Shown piece by piece: positions 24,660 through 34,156 of a stretch of DNA of 64,000 nt. The DNA lies in assembly GCF_009858245.1 (NCBI RefSeq), contig NZ_VMSB01000001.1, positions 3,415,623 to 3,479,622 of the forward strand. Direction: 5' to 3'. The position numbers and the translations under genes were made by a program. This stretch comes from Ornithinibacter aureus. Lineage in GTDB: Bacteria > Actinomycetota > Actinomycetes > Actinomycetales > Dermatophilaceae. The notes under the pieces are model-generated. The model ran no database searches and was not told the origin of the DNA. It worked only from the letters and a program-made list of their open reading frames with translations. The first letter of the stretch is position 1. Each line of letters starts with the position of its first letter.

Positions 24660-27275
24660 ATGTCCAAGGCACGGATTTCCGCCGGTACGCTGCTCCAGCT
24701 TCCGGCCTCCGTTCGCAGTGCGGTGCGGAACGAGTGGTACCACGCGACCTCTCGCCTGCCGGTGCGGCCAGAAATCGTGCTCTATGAGGCATTCGGTGGC
24801 CAAGGCGTGCTCTGTCACCCTGAGGCGATCTTCCGGGAACTGATGGCTGCCGAGGACCTGCAACACCTTCACCACATTTGGGTGCTCAAGGAGGGCATCG
24901 ATCGTCAAGGAGCGTTGGGCGACCTGGTCGATCACCCGCGCGTCTCCACCGTGACCCGCGGGAGTTACGCATACGTGCGGGCGCTGGCCACTGCGGGGTT
25001 CCTCGTGAACAACGCAACCTTTCCGCCGAGCTTCGCCAAACGTGAGGGGCAGGTGTACCTCAACACGTGGCACGGCACCCCCATGAAGAAGATGGGACGC
25101 GACGAGCCGGGCCAGGTCGCGGCCACGCGCAACGTCCTGCGCAACTTCCTCATGAGCGACTACGTCGTGTCGAGCTCGCCGTACATGACGTCGACGATGT
25201 ACGAGTCGGCGTACGGGCTGCTCAACGTCTACCCCGGGCTCGTCATCGACGAGGGCAACCCTCGCACCGACCGCCAGGTGCTCGACGCGCAAGGCAGAGC
25301 AGAGGTGCGTGGCCGGCTGTCCCGCGCAGGGGTCGACCTCGGTGCTGCCGACGACCGCCTAGTGGTGTACGCGCCCACTTGGCGCGGCGCCTCTTTCGCC
25401 CGCGCTGTGGACGATGCGCTCGAGCTCGTGGCCCGGGTCAAGGCGCTGCGGCAGCGGCTCGGCCCGGGCCACCGGGTGGTCCTCAAGGTCCACCAGCAGG
25501 TGTACGACCTCGCTCGGTCGCACGGTGAGGTCGCCGGGATGCTGGTCCCGAACCACATCCCCTCGAATCTCGTCCTCGGAGTCACCGACGTGCTCGTGAC
25601 GGACTTCAGCAGTATTGCCTTCGACGCGCTCGCCACCGAAGTCCCCATTGTCCTGTTCGCCCCCGACCTCGAGGGTTACATCAACCTTCGAGGGCTGTAC
25701 CTGACCGAGTCCGAGCTGCCCGGCCCCCTGGTCACCAGCCTCGACGAAGCCGCCGACCTGGTGGCCTCGGTGGGTTCGGGCTCCCCTGCCGACCCGCTGG
25801 TCAGCCATCGCGAGGTGTACCAGGCGGCCCGGGCCAGGTTCGCGGCCAAGGACGACGGGCAGGCGTCCCGGCGCATCGTCGACGCCGTCTGGCGGGGACG
25901 CCGCGATGGCCGGTCTGTCGAGCCGATCCGCCGTGATGGTCGCACGACGATGTTGGTGTACCTCGGCGGTCTGAAATCCAATGGCATCACGACTTCGGCG
26001 ATCAACCTTCTGCGCAGCATCGACCACGAGCGTTTCGACGTCACCGTCGTGTACCGCCACCACTCAAGCGGGGACCGCGCGATCAACGCAGGGCGGATCC
26101 CGCCGGGAGTTCGGCGGCTCGCGAGGATCGGGAAGTTCACGACAGGGAAGCTGCACCGCTCCAAGCGTCGCCGACTCCTGGAGAAGGGGGGCCGGATGTC
26201 CCCCGTCCAGCTCCAGACGATGCTCGCGTTGCTCAACCGTGAGTGGCGCCGATGCGTGGGGTCGGCGCACTTTGACCACCTCATCGACTTCAGCGGCTAC
26301 TCGCCGTTCTGGTCGTTTCTGATGGCCGAGGCTCCCACCGACCACCGCTCGATCTGGATGCACAACGACCTCCGCGCTGACCAGATGCGTGTCGTCGACG
26401 GTGTGCGGCCGTTTGAGCAGCATCTCGGGGCGGTGTTCTCGTCCTACCGGTTCTACGACAACCTCGTCTCGGTGAGCCCGGAACTGCGCGATATCAATGC
26501 ACGAGGTCTCGCCGAGTTCGCGCCAGCCGACAAGTTCGTCTACGCCCGCAACACCATCGACACCGAGGCGATCCGCGCTGCGGCCGAGGGTGACCCGGCT
26601 ATGGCCGCCCAATGGCCGGGGGACCATCTTCTCGAGTGGCTCCCTGACGACGATGCGGATGCGCCGACGCGGCCGCTGACCCCGGATGTCCTCGCGGCGC
26701 AGCACGAGGTGCCGCACCTGGGGCCCGAGATCGCGCGCCGCCTCGCACTGCAGTCCGTCCCGGTCCGCTCCGGGGTGACCCGCTTCGTCACGGTAGGTCG
26801 CGTGTCACCCGAGAAGAACCACGGCCGCCTTCTTCGTGCGTTCGCGCAGGTGCGTGCGGAGCGTGGCGACGTCGAGCTCGTCGTCATCGGCAACGGCCCG
26901 TTGTTCGAGCCCACGAGGGAACTCGCACGATCGCTGGGCCTAGGGGACGCCGTGCACTTCACCGGCCTGCTGCACAACCCGTGGGCCCTCATGCGGACAT
27001 GTGACATCTTCGTGCTGTCCAGTGACTACGAGGGCCAGCCCATGGTGATCCTTGAGGCACTCGTTCTGGGCCTCCCGGTCGTCTCGACAGCCTTCGGCTC
27101 CGTGTCGGGGGCCCTTCCCGCGGGAACAGGGCTCGTTGTCGATCGTACAGACGAGGCGCTCGCCGAAGGTCTGCGCGCAGCACTCCGCGGCGAGGTGCCC
27201 AACCCGCCCTTCGACGCGGCGCAGTACAACGCCGATGCGATGGCCGAATTCTACCGAGCCATCGGAGCCGAGTAG
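24660..27275 (+). CDS. Bifunctional CDP-glycerol glycerophosphotransferase (TagF-like) - GT4 glycosyltransferase
   Basis: Fusion protein of 871 residues. The N-terminal half (about 90-410) is a TagB/TagF polymerase domain with the catalytic histidine in LNTWHGTPMKKMG (His138), a second conserved histidine in HQQVYD and the VTDFSSIAFDA motif (from Asp315); it would add glycerol- or ribitol-phosphate from a CDP-alditol. The C-terminal half (from about 431, MLVYLGGLKSNGITTSAINL) is a GT4 glycosyltransferase with VTVGRVSPEKNHGRLLRA and the E-x7-E motif EGQPMVILEA (Glu791). Together they could make a sugar-substituted phosphopolymer. The ATG at 24660 has GAGGAGT 12 bases upstream. Its stop overlaps the next start by one base. 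TagD, which would supply CDP-glycerol, is at 38031. Confidence 0.9.
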   Translation: MSKARISAGTLLQLPASVRSAVRNEWYHATSRLPVRPEIVLYEAFGGQGVLCHPEAIFRELMAAEDLQHLHHIWVLKEGIDRQGALGDLVDHPRVSTVTRGSYAYVRALATAGFLVNNATFPPSFAKREGQVYLNTWHGTPMKKMGRDEPGQVAATRNVLRNFLMSDYVVSSSPYMTSTMYESAYGLLNVYPGLVIDEGNPRTDRQVLDAQGRAEVRGRLSRAGVDLGAADDRLVVYAPTWRGASFARAVDDALELVARVKALRQRLGPGHRVVLKVHQQVYDLARSHGEVAGMLVPNHIPSNLVLGVTDVLVTDFSSIAFDALATEVPIVLFAPDLEGYINLRGLYLTESELPGPLVTSLDEAADLVASVGSGSPADPLVSHREVYQAARARFAAKDDGQASRRIVDAVWRGRRDGRSVEPIRRDGRTTMLVYLGGLKSNGITTSAINLLRSIDHERFDVTVVYRHHSSGDRAINAGRIPPGVRRLARIGKFTTGKLHRSKRRRLLEKGGRMSPVQLQTMLALLNREWRRCVGSAHFDHLIDFSGYSPFWSFLMAEAPTDHRSIWMHNDLRADQMRVVDGVRPFEQHLGAVFSSYRFYDNLVSVSPELRDINARGLAEFAPADKFVYARNTIDTEAIRAAAEGDPAMAAQWPGDHLLEWLPDDDADAPTRPLTPDVLAAQHEVPHLGPEIARRLALQSVPVRSGVTRFVTVGRVSPEKNHGRLLRAFAQVRAERGDVELVVIGNGPLFEPTRELARSLGLGDAVHFTGLLHNPWALMRTCDIFVLSSDYEGQPMVILEALVLGLPVVSTAFGSVSGALPAGTGLVVDRTDEALAEGLRAALRGEVPNPPFDAAQYNADAMAEFYRAIGAE

Positions 27276-28489
27276 TGCTCAGCAAGTCCTACTCGCTCCT
27301 CAACTTCTTGAACCGGACCCATACGCCTGCATTCCGCCACGGGGTGGGATCTGCTGCGTTTGCCGGAACCCTCGCGGTAACGGGCCGGCCCTCGATCGCT
27401 CGACTGGTGCGCACGCAGTTCATGCGTGACGAGACGAAGTACGGCTTCCGGCTCGCTGGCTGGGTACTGCGCCGCGGCTGGCCGGGTGTCGAGACGGTGA
27501 CCGACGACTTCTTCGACTTCACCCTCGGGGCCGAGCCAGGCGACCTCGATGCGCTCGAGGCGTTTATTGCGCACCGTAGCCGCGCCCTGCCCGAGCACCT
27601 GTGGCGAGCGGACGACCTCTTCGTGCGGGCGGCCCGCATCCATGCCCAGCTCGACGCGGGTGCGCAGGACATCGAGACCCTGCAGGCGGACTTTCGGGCG
27701 CACGCCGACGCCTTGCTGCCATTCATCAGCAGCGCCCACGGCGAGGTGTCGGGCCCGTCCTTCGACCGCGAGGGAGACTTCTCGGTCGAGGATGCTCACA
27801 CGGCCCTGCGGGACCTCGCGGTGGCGCTCCCCATTGAGCAGTGGCGCTGGTACGTCATTTCCGGCACCTTTCTCGGCATCGTGCGTGAGGGCGGGTTCCT
27901 TGCGCACGACTACGATATCGACGTCGGCGTCACATTCGACCCGGAGCGCCCCGAGGTGCTTGATCGCCTCGTGGAGGCCCTCGGGCGATCGCCGCGCTTT
28001 GTCGTCAAGAAGCTCGACCACGCGCAGACCGTCATCAAGACCGGGCCCAGCCGGTTTGCCGTTGAGCGCGCCCCCGCGCTCGTCAAGCTGATCCACGAGA
28101 ACGGCATCAACGTCGACGTCTTCGTGCACCACCTCGAGGGTGGCCGAATCTGGCACGGGTCGTCGATCCACCGCTGGGAGAACAGCCCGTTCGACCTCGC
28201 CGACTACACGCTCGCCGGGGTGCCCGTCCTCGGCCCGGCTGACGCCGACCGCTACCTCACCGAGAACTACGGCGACTGGCGCACCCCCGTGACCCAGTTC
28301 AACTGCACGACCGGCACACCCAACCTCGTCATCACCCGGTCGTTCCGGTCCGTGGCACTCTTCCTCACCCGCCTGGCCCACTTCGCCCACGGCGACCCCG
28401 CTGAGTACGCCAAGCTGCGCGCGACGCTCGTCGAGGAGGGCATGCTGCGCGACGTGGACGGCATCCTGCGGTTGGAGCGCGACATCTGA
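27275..28489 (+). CDS. LicD/fukutin-like phosphotransferase
   Basis: 404-residue protein with a nucleotidyltransferase-fold LicD/FKTN domain in the second half: WYVISGTFLGIVREGGFLAHD followed by the DxDxD metal site at Asp212-Asp214-Asp216 and GVTF, then VDVFVHHLEGG. LicD proteins put phosphocholine on teichoic acids; fukutin/FKRP transfer ribitol-phosphate from CDP-ribitol. With a TagF domain next door, a role in moving a phospho-alditol or phospho-base onto the polymer is plausible, but substrate is not determined. The first 190 residues are less conserved and mostly helical. GTG start overlaps the preceding TAG by one base, so the two are coupled. Confidence 0.82.
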   Translation: MLSKSYSLLNFLNRTHTPAFRHGVGSAAFAGTLAVTGRPSIARLVRTQFMRDETKYGFRLAGWVLRRGWPGVETVTDDFFDFTLGAEPGDLDALEAFIAHRSRALPEHLWRADDLFVRAARIHAQLDAGAQDIETLQADFRAHADALLPFISSAHGEVSGPSFDREGDFSVEDAHTALRDLAVALPIEQWRWYVISGTFLGIVREGGFLAHDYDIDVGVTFDPERPEVLDRLVEALGRSPRFVVKKLDHAQTVIKTGPSRFAVERAPALVKLIHENGINVDVFVHHLEGGRIWHGSSIHRWENSPFDLADYTLAGVPVLGPADADRYLTENYGDWRTPVTQFNCTTGTPNLVITRSFRSVALFLTRLAHFAHGDPAEYAKLRATLVEEGMLRDVDGILRLERDI

Positions 28490-28547
28490 TGCCGCCTCTA
28501 CGCGAGGTGGGTCGCCGTGCCGTATCGTCGCCACGGCACCCTCACGG

Positions 28548-29384
28548 GTGCCCGCAGTTGTCCGCCGACGCCGAATCGAGGTTCCCGCGTTGATCAAGCG
28601 GATCACGGCGGTGTGGCGTCGGCGTGAGATCCTCGGGACCCTGGTTCAGCGCGACCTGCGGGTGCGCTACTCGCGCAGCATCCTCGGGTACGTGTGGACG
28701 GTGCTTGACCCCCTCCTCATGGCGAGTGTCTACTTCGTCGTCTTCACCTTCATCTTCAAGGCCGGTAGGGTCGCCGACACCCCGTACTTCCTCTACCTGC
28801 TGTCTGGCCTGCTGGCGTGGCAGTGGTTCACGGGGTCGGTCAACGACACGACGAAGAGCCTCATCCAGGAGGCGCGCCTCGTCCGCTCGACGAACCTGCC
28901 CCGCGAGGTGTGGGTCATCCGGTGCGTGGTCGCCAAGGGCGTCGAGTACGTCCTGTCGCTGCCGATCCTCGTCGGCTTCGTCATTTACTACCTCGTGGTG
29001 GGACGAGTCAACCTCGACTGGGAACTGCTGCTGTTCCCGCTCGGAATGGTGCTCCAGTTCCTCCTATTGGTGGGACTGGGGCTACTCCTCGCCCCGATCA
29101 CTGTGCTCGCCACCGACATGCAGCGCGTCGTGCGCATCCTCTTGCGCTTCTTCTTCTACCTCTCCCCGGTGCTCTACGGCCTGCATTCGGTGCCCGATCA
29201 GCTGCGGGCGGCGCTCGTCCTCAACCCCCTCAACGGCATTCTGTCCCTCTACCGTGGCGGCTTGTTCGAGCGATCCGTCTCCTGGGTCGATGTCGGGGTG
29301 AGCGCGGCGATGTCTTTCCTGCTCGTCGTCCTCGGTTTCTGGATGTTCTCGCGGCTCGAGCGCTCCGTCCTGAAGGAGATCTGA
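28548..29384 (+). CDS. ABC-2 polysaccharide/teichoic acid exporter, permease (TagG/Wzm type)
   Basis: 278-residue permease with six hydrophobic helices after the amphipathic N-terminus typical of TagG/Wzm (LVQRDLRVRYSRSILGYVWTVLDPLLMASVYF). It ends with the ARxERSVLKEI-like tail. With the ATPase that follows five bases later it should form the exporter that carries the lipid-linked polymer to the outer face of the membrane. The GTG at 28548 is the longest start; a TTG at 28590 would give a shorter N-terminus. Confidence 0.92.
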   Translation: MPAVVRRRRIEVPALIKRITAVWRRREILGTLVQRDLRVRYSRSILGYVWTVLDPLLMASVYFVVFTFIFKAGRVADTPYFLYLLSGLLAWQWFTGSVNDTTKSLIQEARLVRSTNLPREVWVIRCVVAKGVEYVLSLPILVGFVIYYLVVGRVNLDWELLLFPLGMVLQFLLLVGLGLLLAPITVLATDMQRVVRILLRFFFYLSPVLYGLHSVPDQLRAALVLNPLNGILSLYRGGLFERSVSWVDVGVSAAMSFLLVVLGFWMFSRLERSVLKEI

Positions 29385-29388
29385 GTCG

Positions 29389-30126
29389 ATGAGCGTGGTC
29401 ATCAGCGCGAAGGACGTCGGGGTCGAGTTCTACACGTCTCGTCGCCGCAAGATGCAGGTTCGCGACCTGCTGTTCCACGGTCGCGCCACGACCACCTCGG
29501 ATACCTTCTGGGCCCTCAAAGACATCTCCTTCGACATCCGCAAGGGCGAGGCCGTCGGCCTTGTCGGGGGCAATGGCAGCGGCAAGAGCACCCTGCTGAA
29601 GACCATCGCGGGCGTGCTCCTACCAGACACGGGCACAGTGCACGTCGACGGCGGGGTCGCCCCCCTCATCGAGCTTACGGGGGGTTTTCGCGGCGAGCTG
29701 ACCTGCCGCGACAACCTGTACGTCCAGGCCGGCCTGCACGGGCTTTCCAAGGACCAGATCGAGGAGCGCTTCGAGGACATGGTCGACTTCGCGGGCCCGC
29801 AGGTACGCGCGGCCCTCGACCGCCCCTACCGCCACCTGTCCTCCGGGATGCAGGTGCGGCTGGGCTTCGCCGTCATCTCCTCGCTCGACGAGCCGATCTT
29901 CCTCGTCGATGAGGTGCTCGCGGTCGGCGACAAGGCCTTCCGGGAGAAGTGCTACACGCGGATGGAGAGCCTGTTGTCCGAAGGGCGAACCCTCTTCCTG
30001 GTGTCACACTCGGAGAAGGACCTCAAGAGATTCGGCGCTCGTGGCCTGTACCTCCGGTCGGGGCGGATGGTCATGGACGGGCCCATGGATGATGTGCTGG
30101 CGCGGTACAACGAGGACAACCGCTGA
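29389..30126 (+). CDS. ABC exporter ATPase (TagH/Wzt type)
   Basis: 245-residue ATP-binding subunit. Walker A is GGNGSGKST (residues 60-68), the Q-loop region ELTGGFRGELTCRDNLYVQAGLHG, signature HLSSGMQVRLGF, Walker B FLVDEVLAVGD (Asp174, Glu175) and H-loop LVSHSEKDL. The VDGGVAPLIELTGGFRGELT stretch is characteristic of O-antigen and teichoic acid exporters. There is no C-terminal carbohydrate-binding domain, so, as in TagH-like proteins without one, polymer recognition probably lies in the permease. Downstream gene is convergent. Confidence 0.94.
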   Translation: MSVVISAKDVGVEFYTSRRRKMQVRDLLFHGRATTTSDTFWALKDISFDIRKGEAVGLVGGNGSGKSTLLKTIAGVLLPDTGTVHVDGGVAPLIELTGGFRGELTCRDNLYVQAGLHGLSKDQIEERFEDMVDFAGPQVRAALDRPYRHLSSGMQVRLGFAVISSLDEPIFLVDEVLAVGDKAFREKCYTRMESLLSEGRTLFLVSHSEKDLKRFGARGLYLRSGRMVMDGPMDDVLARYNEDNR

Positions 30127-30137
30127 GTCCTGCAGGA

Positions 30138-30159
30138 CCGGACAAGACTTCCCGTCCGG
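30138..30159 (+). terminator. Possible hairpin between convergent genes
   Basis: CCGGAC and GTCCGG arms separated by ten bases, just after the exporter ATPase stop. No T-run follows, so termination is only a possibility. Confidence 0.3.
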
Positions 30160-30200
30160 GCACCTCCTCCGCCGTCTCACCTCGGTGAGTCGGCCGGACA

Positions 30201-30563
30201 TCATGAGTCGGCGGGATCCTCGTGCCGCGGCGGCTGGTGGGCCTCATCGAGCGCGATGCGCCGGGCAAGACGGGTGTAGGTGATCTCCAGATCTCGAAAT
30301 CGGAGGTATGTGGTGACCGTCGACGACAGGAAGGCCACGACCAGGGCGTACAGGACCATGTCCGTACCGCGACCCACGCCGACGAGGACGGCGATGGTGT
30401 TCCAGACCGACGGGAAGAGGATCGACACGATGGCGAACACCGCGAAGAGGATCAGGCCCACTCTTCGAATGGCCTGTGCCCGGGCGCCACGAGACCGGAA
30501 GAGCCGGACGACGACCGCGAGCACGAGCGCGATGAGGATGACCTGAATGAGGAGGACGCTCAC
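30201..30563 (-). CDS. DUF2304 small membrane protein
   Basis: 120-residue protein with an N-terminal helix (VLLIQVILIALVLAVVVRLF), a second helix (VGLILFAVFAIVSILFP) and a third (DMVLYALVVAFLSSTVTTYLRFR), ending in a charged tail. DUF2304 proteins are commonly encoded next to dolichyl-phosphate-mannose synthase-like GT2 genes and probably act with them at the membrane. The GTG at 30563 overlaps the GT2 stop as GTGA. Function beyond this association is not established. Confidence 0.8.
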   Translation of the reverse strand: MSVLLIQVILIALVLAVVVRLFRSRGARAQAIRRVGLILFAVFAIVSILFPSVWNTIAVLVGVGRGTDMVLYALVVAFLSSTVTTYLRFRDLEITYTRLARRIALDEAHQPPRHEDPADS

Positions 30564-31243
30564 CGCAGGATCAGCTCCGCCAGGATGTTGATGGAGTTCC
30601 ACAGCGACTGGCCCTTCGAGCGTGAGTAGTCGGTGTAGAGGATGTGAACTGGCACCTCTCCGTAGGGCACCTTCAAGGCACCAACCTGCGCCACGAGCTC
30701 GGATGCGTGGGCCATGCGGTTCTGAGTGATGTCGAGCTGGGCAACCACGTCCCGGGAAAGGACGCGCAGGCCATTGTGCGCGTCCGTGAGTCGAGTGCTC
30801 GTGGTCGCGTTCGTGTATGCGACGGCGAGTCGGAGCACAAAGCGTTTCGCCCAGCCCGGCGTGCTGCGTTCGTCGAGAAACCGCGAACCGAAGACAGCGT
30901 CGAGCTGCTGCCCTCGGGCCAGGTCGACCATGGCCACCACGTCCTCGATGCGATGCTGGCCGTCGGCATCAAACGTCACGACCCACCGCATGCCGCTCTG
31001 GGCTCTGGCAAACTCGAAACCGGTTTGCAGTGCCGCTCCCTGCCCGAGGTTGACCGGGTGTTGCACGACCACGGCCCCGGCGGCCCGGGCGTGGCGAGCA
31101 CCCCCATCGGTGGAGCCGTCGTCGACACATACGACGTGACGGAATGTGCGACGCGCCTCGGCGACAACGTCTCCTATCACCTGTCCCTCGTTGTACAGCG
31201 GGATCACCAGCCACACATCGTCGTAGCTGGTGCTCGTGCCCAT
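30560..31243 (-). CDS. GT2 glycosyltransferase, dolichyl-phosphate-sugar synthase type
   Basis: 227-residue inverting GT-A enzyme that would transfer a sugar from an NDP-sugar to polyprenyl phosphate for use by extracytoplasmic glycosyltransferases. Motifs: VWLVIPLYNEGQVIGDVV, CVDDGSTDGG, VNLGQGAALQTGFEFA and the DxD in TFDADGQH. There is no transmembrane domain; the adjoining DUF2304 protein may anchor it. Several in-frame starts exist; I chose the ATG at 31243 (MGTSTSYDD) because GGAAAG lies just upstream. The divergent neighbour is the SpoIID-CWB2 protein. Confidence 0.88.
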   Translation of the reverse strand: MGTSTSYDDVWLVIPLYNEGQVIGDVVAEARRTFRHVVCVDDGSTDGGARHARAAGAVVVQHPVNLGQGAALQTGFEFARAQSGMRWVVTFDADGQHRIEDVVAMVDLARGQQLDAVFGSRFLDERSTPGWAKRFVLRLAVAYTNATTSTRLTDAHNGLRVLSRDVVAQLDITQNRMAHASELVAQVGALKVPYGEVPVHILYTDYSRSKGQSLWNSINILAELILR

Positions 31244-31323
31244 CGTGTTGCTTTCCATCAGGGGCCATCGTACGCAGACCAAGTGGCTGTGACTCCCGGG
31301 GCGGATGTGACAGACTCACGCGG

Positions 31324-33486
31324 GTGAGAAACACCTTGCGCAGCGCCGCGACATCCGCGCTCGCCCTCGTCTTGGTTATCACCACGGCAGTCGGTGTAGA
31401 GGCCAGAGCTGCGTCTCAGGCGGCGACTCTGGGCGCGGCGTCGCTGACGGGCGCCTCGACTTGGGTGCTCCGGGGCTCCGGCTGGGGGCATAGCTTGGGG
31501 ATGAGCCAGTACGGCGCCATGGAGATGGCCAAGGACGGCTGGTCTGCCTCACGCATCCTGCGGCACTACTACACGGGCACGACCTACGACGCGGTGACGG
31601 ACACCCAGATACTCCGGGTCAACATCGTCCACGCTGCCGCTTCGCTCTCTGCCTCCTCCGTCGCGATCGCGGCAGGTGGTGGTGACTTCACCGTGAGCGT
31701 CCCCTCCGGTACGACCCGCTCGATGACCGGAGGGCTCGGTGATGGTCTTTCGTTCGTACGAAGCGGTGCATCGGTGAAGGTCTCCTGCGGAGGATGCTCC
31801 GGTGCCACCTCGCTTAGCGGCTCCTCGGTGACGCTCACCTGGGACACGGCCGCAGCCGCGGACCGCACGGGGATGTCGATCGGTGGCAGGGTCTATCGCG
31901 ACGGGCGCACCGTCATCTACCCGGGAGCGGGGGCGACGCTGGAGGCCGTCAACCATGTCCGGCTCCACGACGAGTACCTCGACTACATCCGTGAGATGCC
32001 GTGGTCGTGGCCCAAAGAGGCACTCAAGGCCCAGGCGGCAGCGGCCCGTGGCTATGCGCTGCGCTCCTATTCCTCGGGCGTGCGTTCGGTCTGCCAGTGC
32101 CACGTCTACGACACGACGAGCGACCAGGTGTACGGCGGCTATCCGGCGGCCTCGGATCTCCCGTACTGGCCGGCCTGGCGCTCGGCCGTGCGAGCGACTG
32201 GATCCTCATCCACGGGGTACGTTGTCCGGAGCGGCGGGTCGGTTGTCCGTGCCTACTACTCCTCCTCGCACGGCGGACGGTCGGAAAGCAACGAGGATGT
32301 CTGGGGTGGAACTCCGCTCCCGTACCTGCGCGGCGTGGCCGACCCCTGGAGCCTGCGGGCGAGCAACCCGCGCGCATCCTGGAAGCTGAGCCCTAACGGG
32401 GCCACCGTCGCCAAGGCCTTCGGGCTCCCCGACATCGCCCGTCTCGACCTTCGGGACCGCACCGCCAACGGAGGCATCCGCAGGGCTGTCGCGACATCGA
32501 CCGCCGGAAGGGCGGCCACGATCACCGGCGAGCAGTTCCGCACCAGGGTGGGCGTCTACTCCATCGCAGTCCGCCACCTGACCCGACGATTCGACGGCGC
32601 CGACCGGTATGCCGTGGGCGCGGCCGTGGCAGCCAGTGTCGCCCCCTCGGCCACATCGGTGGTCATTGCCGCAGGCGACTCGACGCTGGTCGACGCGGCG
32701 GTCTCCGGGCCGCTTGCCGGCACCTTGGGAGCCCCCTTGCTGTTGACCAAGCGCGGATCGCTGCCGCCGCAGACCGTCAAGGAGCTGGATCGACGCGGCT
32801 CGAAGGTGCGGACGGCCTACGTCGTGGGTGGCCGCGCGGTCGTGTCGGACTCCGTGCTCGCCTCGTTGCGGGCCCGCGGCCTGACGGTGGTGCGGGTGGC
32901 CGGGGCCGACCGGTTCGGGACCTCGGAGGCGGTGGCGAAGCTGATGGCTCAGCGGCGCACCGTGACGGCTGTCGTCCTTGCGGGTGGCGACGGTCTCGCC
33001 GACGCGCTCGGTGCCTCTGGGGCGGCGACAGCGGTCAACGAGCCCATACTCCTGACGCCCGCCGCTGCTCTCGCACCGGCCACCCTGCGCGCGTTGCGTG
33101 CGACCGGCGCCACCGCGGCGCGGGTCGTCGGTGGGCCCTCGGTCGTTTCCGAGAAGGTCGTGGCGGACATGAGGAACCGTGGACTGTCCGTTGTTCGCCT
33201 GGCCGGCTCCGACCGCTATGCCAGCTCTAGCGCGGTCGCCGACTTCTACCGCGCCAGGGTCCCGGTGACGAGCGAGGTGGTGATCACCAATGGGTCCGAT
33301 CGCAGTTTGGTGGACTCCCTGGTGGCTGGGACAAGGGCTCGGCTGCTCGTCCTGGCACCCCCGAGTGGGCTCGGTGAAGAAGCCGCGCGGACGCTTCAGT
33401 CCACCCCGCTGCTCGAGACGATCTCCGCGGTGGGCGGCACCGCATCTCTCTCCGCCAGCGTCCTCGAGGCAGCGTCACTCAGTTGA
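31324..33486 (+). CDS. SpoIID/LytB-domain protein with CWB2 wall-binding repeats
   Basis: Secreted 720-residue protein. A signal peptide is visible (VRNTLRSAATSALALVLVITT). The SpoIID/LytB domain (about residues 40-360) has GSGWGHSLGMSQYGAMEMA, PWSWPKEALKAQAAAARGYAL and YYSSSHGGRSES, the motifs of SpoIID-type lytic enzymes and amidase enhancers. It is followed by about three CWB2 repeats (from about 420: RRFDGADRYAVGAAVAAS, RVAGADRFGTSEAVAKLM, RLAGSDRYASSSAVADFY), which bind secondary wall polymers. Expected to act on glycan strands or modulate amidases while attached to the wall. GTG start at 31324 chosen from the signal peptide. Confidence 0.9.
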   Translation: MRNTLRSAATSALALVLVITTAVGVEARAASQAATLGAASLTGASTWVLRGSGWGHSLGMSQYGAMEMAKDGWSASRILRHYYTGTTYDAVTDTQILRVNIVHAAASLSASSVAIAAGGGDFTVSVPSGTTRSMTGGLGDGLSFVRSGASVKVSCGGCSGATSLSGSSVTLTWDTAAAADRTGMSIGGRVYRDGRTVIYPGAGATLEAVNHVRLHDEYLDYIREMPWSWPKEALKAQAAAARGYALRSYSSGVRSVCQCHVYDTTSDQVYGGYPAASDLPYWPAWRSAVRATGSSSTGYVVRSGGSVVRAYYSSSHGGRSESNEDVWGGTPLPYLRGVADPWSLRASNPRASWKLSPNGATVAKAFGLPDIARLDLRDRTANGGIRRAVATSTAGRAATITGEQFRTRVGVYSIAVRHLTRRFDGADRYAVGAAVAASVAPSATSVVIAAGDSTLVDAAVSGPLAGTLGAPLLLTKRGSLPPQTVKELDRRGSKVRTAYVVGGRAVVSDSVLASLRARGLTVVRVAGADRFGTSEAVAKLMAQRRTVTAVVLAGGDGLADALGASGAATAVNEPILLTPAAALAPATLRALRATGATAARVVGGPSVVSEKVVADMRNRGLSVVRLAGSDRYASSSAVADFYRARVPVTSEVVITNGSDRSLVDSLVAGTRARLLVLAPPSGLGEEAARTLQSTPLLETISAVGGTASLSASVLEAASLS

Positions 33487-33514
33487 CCGTCGGCGCGGCA
33501 CGACGGGGTCCCGT

Positions 33515-34153
33515 TCAGGGCAGGTCGACCACGAAGGGGGCGCCGGTCGCCTCGCGCACCTGCTCCTCCGTCACGTCGGGAGCGAGCTCACGCAGCACGA
33601 GGCCCGCCTCCGTGACGTCCATGACCGCGAGGTCGGTGATGATCCGCTGCACGACCGCCTTGCCGGTGAGCGGGAGCGAGCACTGCTGCACGATCTTGTG
33701 CGAGCCGTCCTTGGCGACGTGCTCCATGAGGACGACGACCTTCTTGGCGCCGTGGACGAGGTCCATCGCACCGCCCATCCCCTTGACCATCTTCCCGGGG
33801 ATCATCCAGTTCGCGATGTCGCCCGTGGCTGACACCTGCATGGCCCCGAGGATCGCCGCGTCGACCTTGCCGCCGCGGATCATCCCGAACGACATGGCCG
33901 AGTCGAAGTACGACGCCCCCCGGCGAACGGTCACCGTCTCCTTGCCCGCGTTGATGAGGTCGGGGTCGACTGCCTCCTCGAGGGGGTAGGCGCCGACGCC
34001 CAGGATCCCGTTCTCCGACTGGAGCACGATCTCGACGTCGTCGGGGACGTAGTTGGGCACGAGGGTCGGCAGGCCGATGCCGAGGTTGACGTAGGCTCCG
34101 TCCTCGAGCTCGGCGGCCGCGCGCGCGGCCATCTGCTCACGGGTGAGGGGCAT
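33515..34153 (-). CDS. scoB: 3-oxoacid CoA-transferase, subunit B
   Basis: 212-residue beta subunit of a family I CoA-transferase, swapping CoA between succinyl-CoA and acetoacetate or a related 3-oxoacid. It has [25 protein letters not shown] at the N-terminus, the catalytic glutamate in [11 protein letters not shown], then [15 protein letters not shown] and [25 protein letters not shown]. Stop of the A subunit is three bases upstream, so the two are coupled. A metabolic island inside an envelope locus; it might alternatively be a pcaJ-type 3-oxoadipate enzyme. Confidence 0.93.
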   Translation of the reverse strand: MPLTREQMAARAAAELEDGAYVNLGIGLPTLVPNYVPDDVEIVLQSENGILGVGAYPLEEAVDPDLINAGKETVTVRRGASYFDSAMSFGMIRGGKVDAAILGAMQVSATGDIANWMIPGKMVKGMGGAMDLVHGAKKVVVLMEHVAKDGSHKIVQQCSLPLTGKAVVQRIITDLAVMDVTEAGLVLRELAPDVTEEQVREATGAPFVVDLP

Positions 34154-34156
34154 GGC

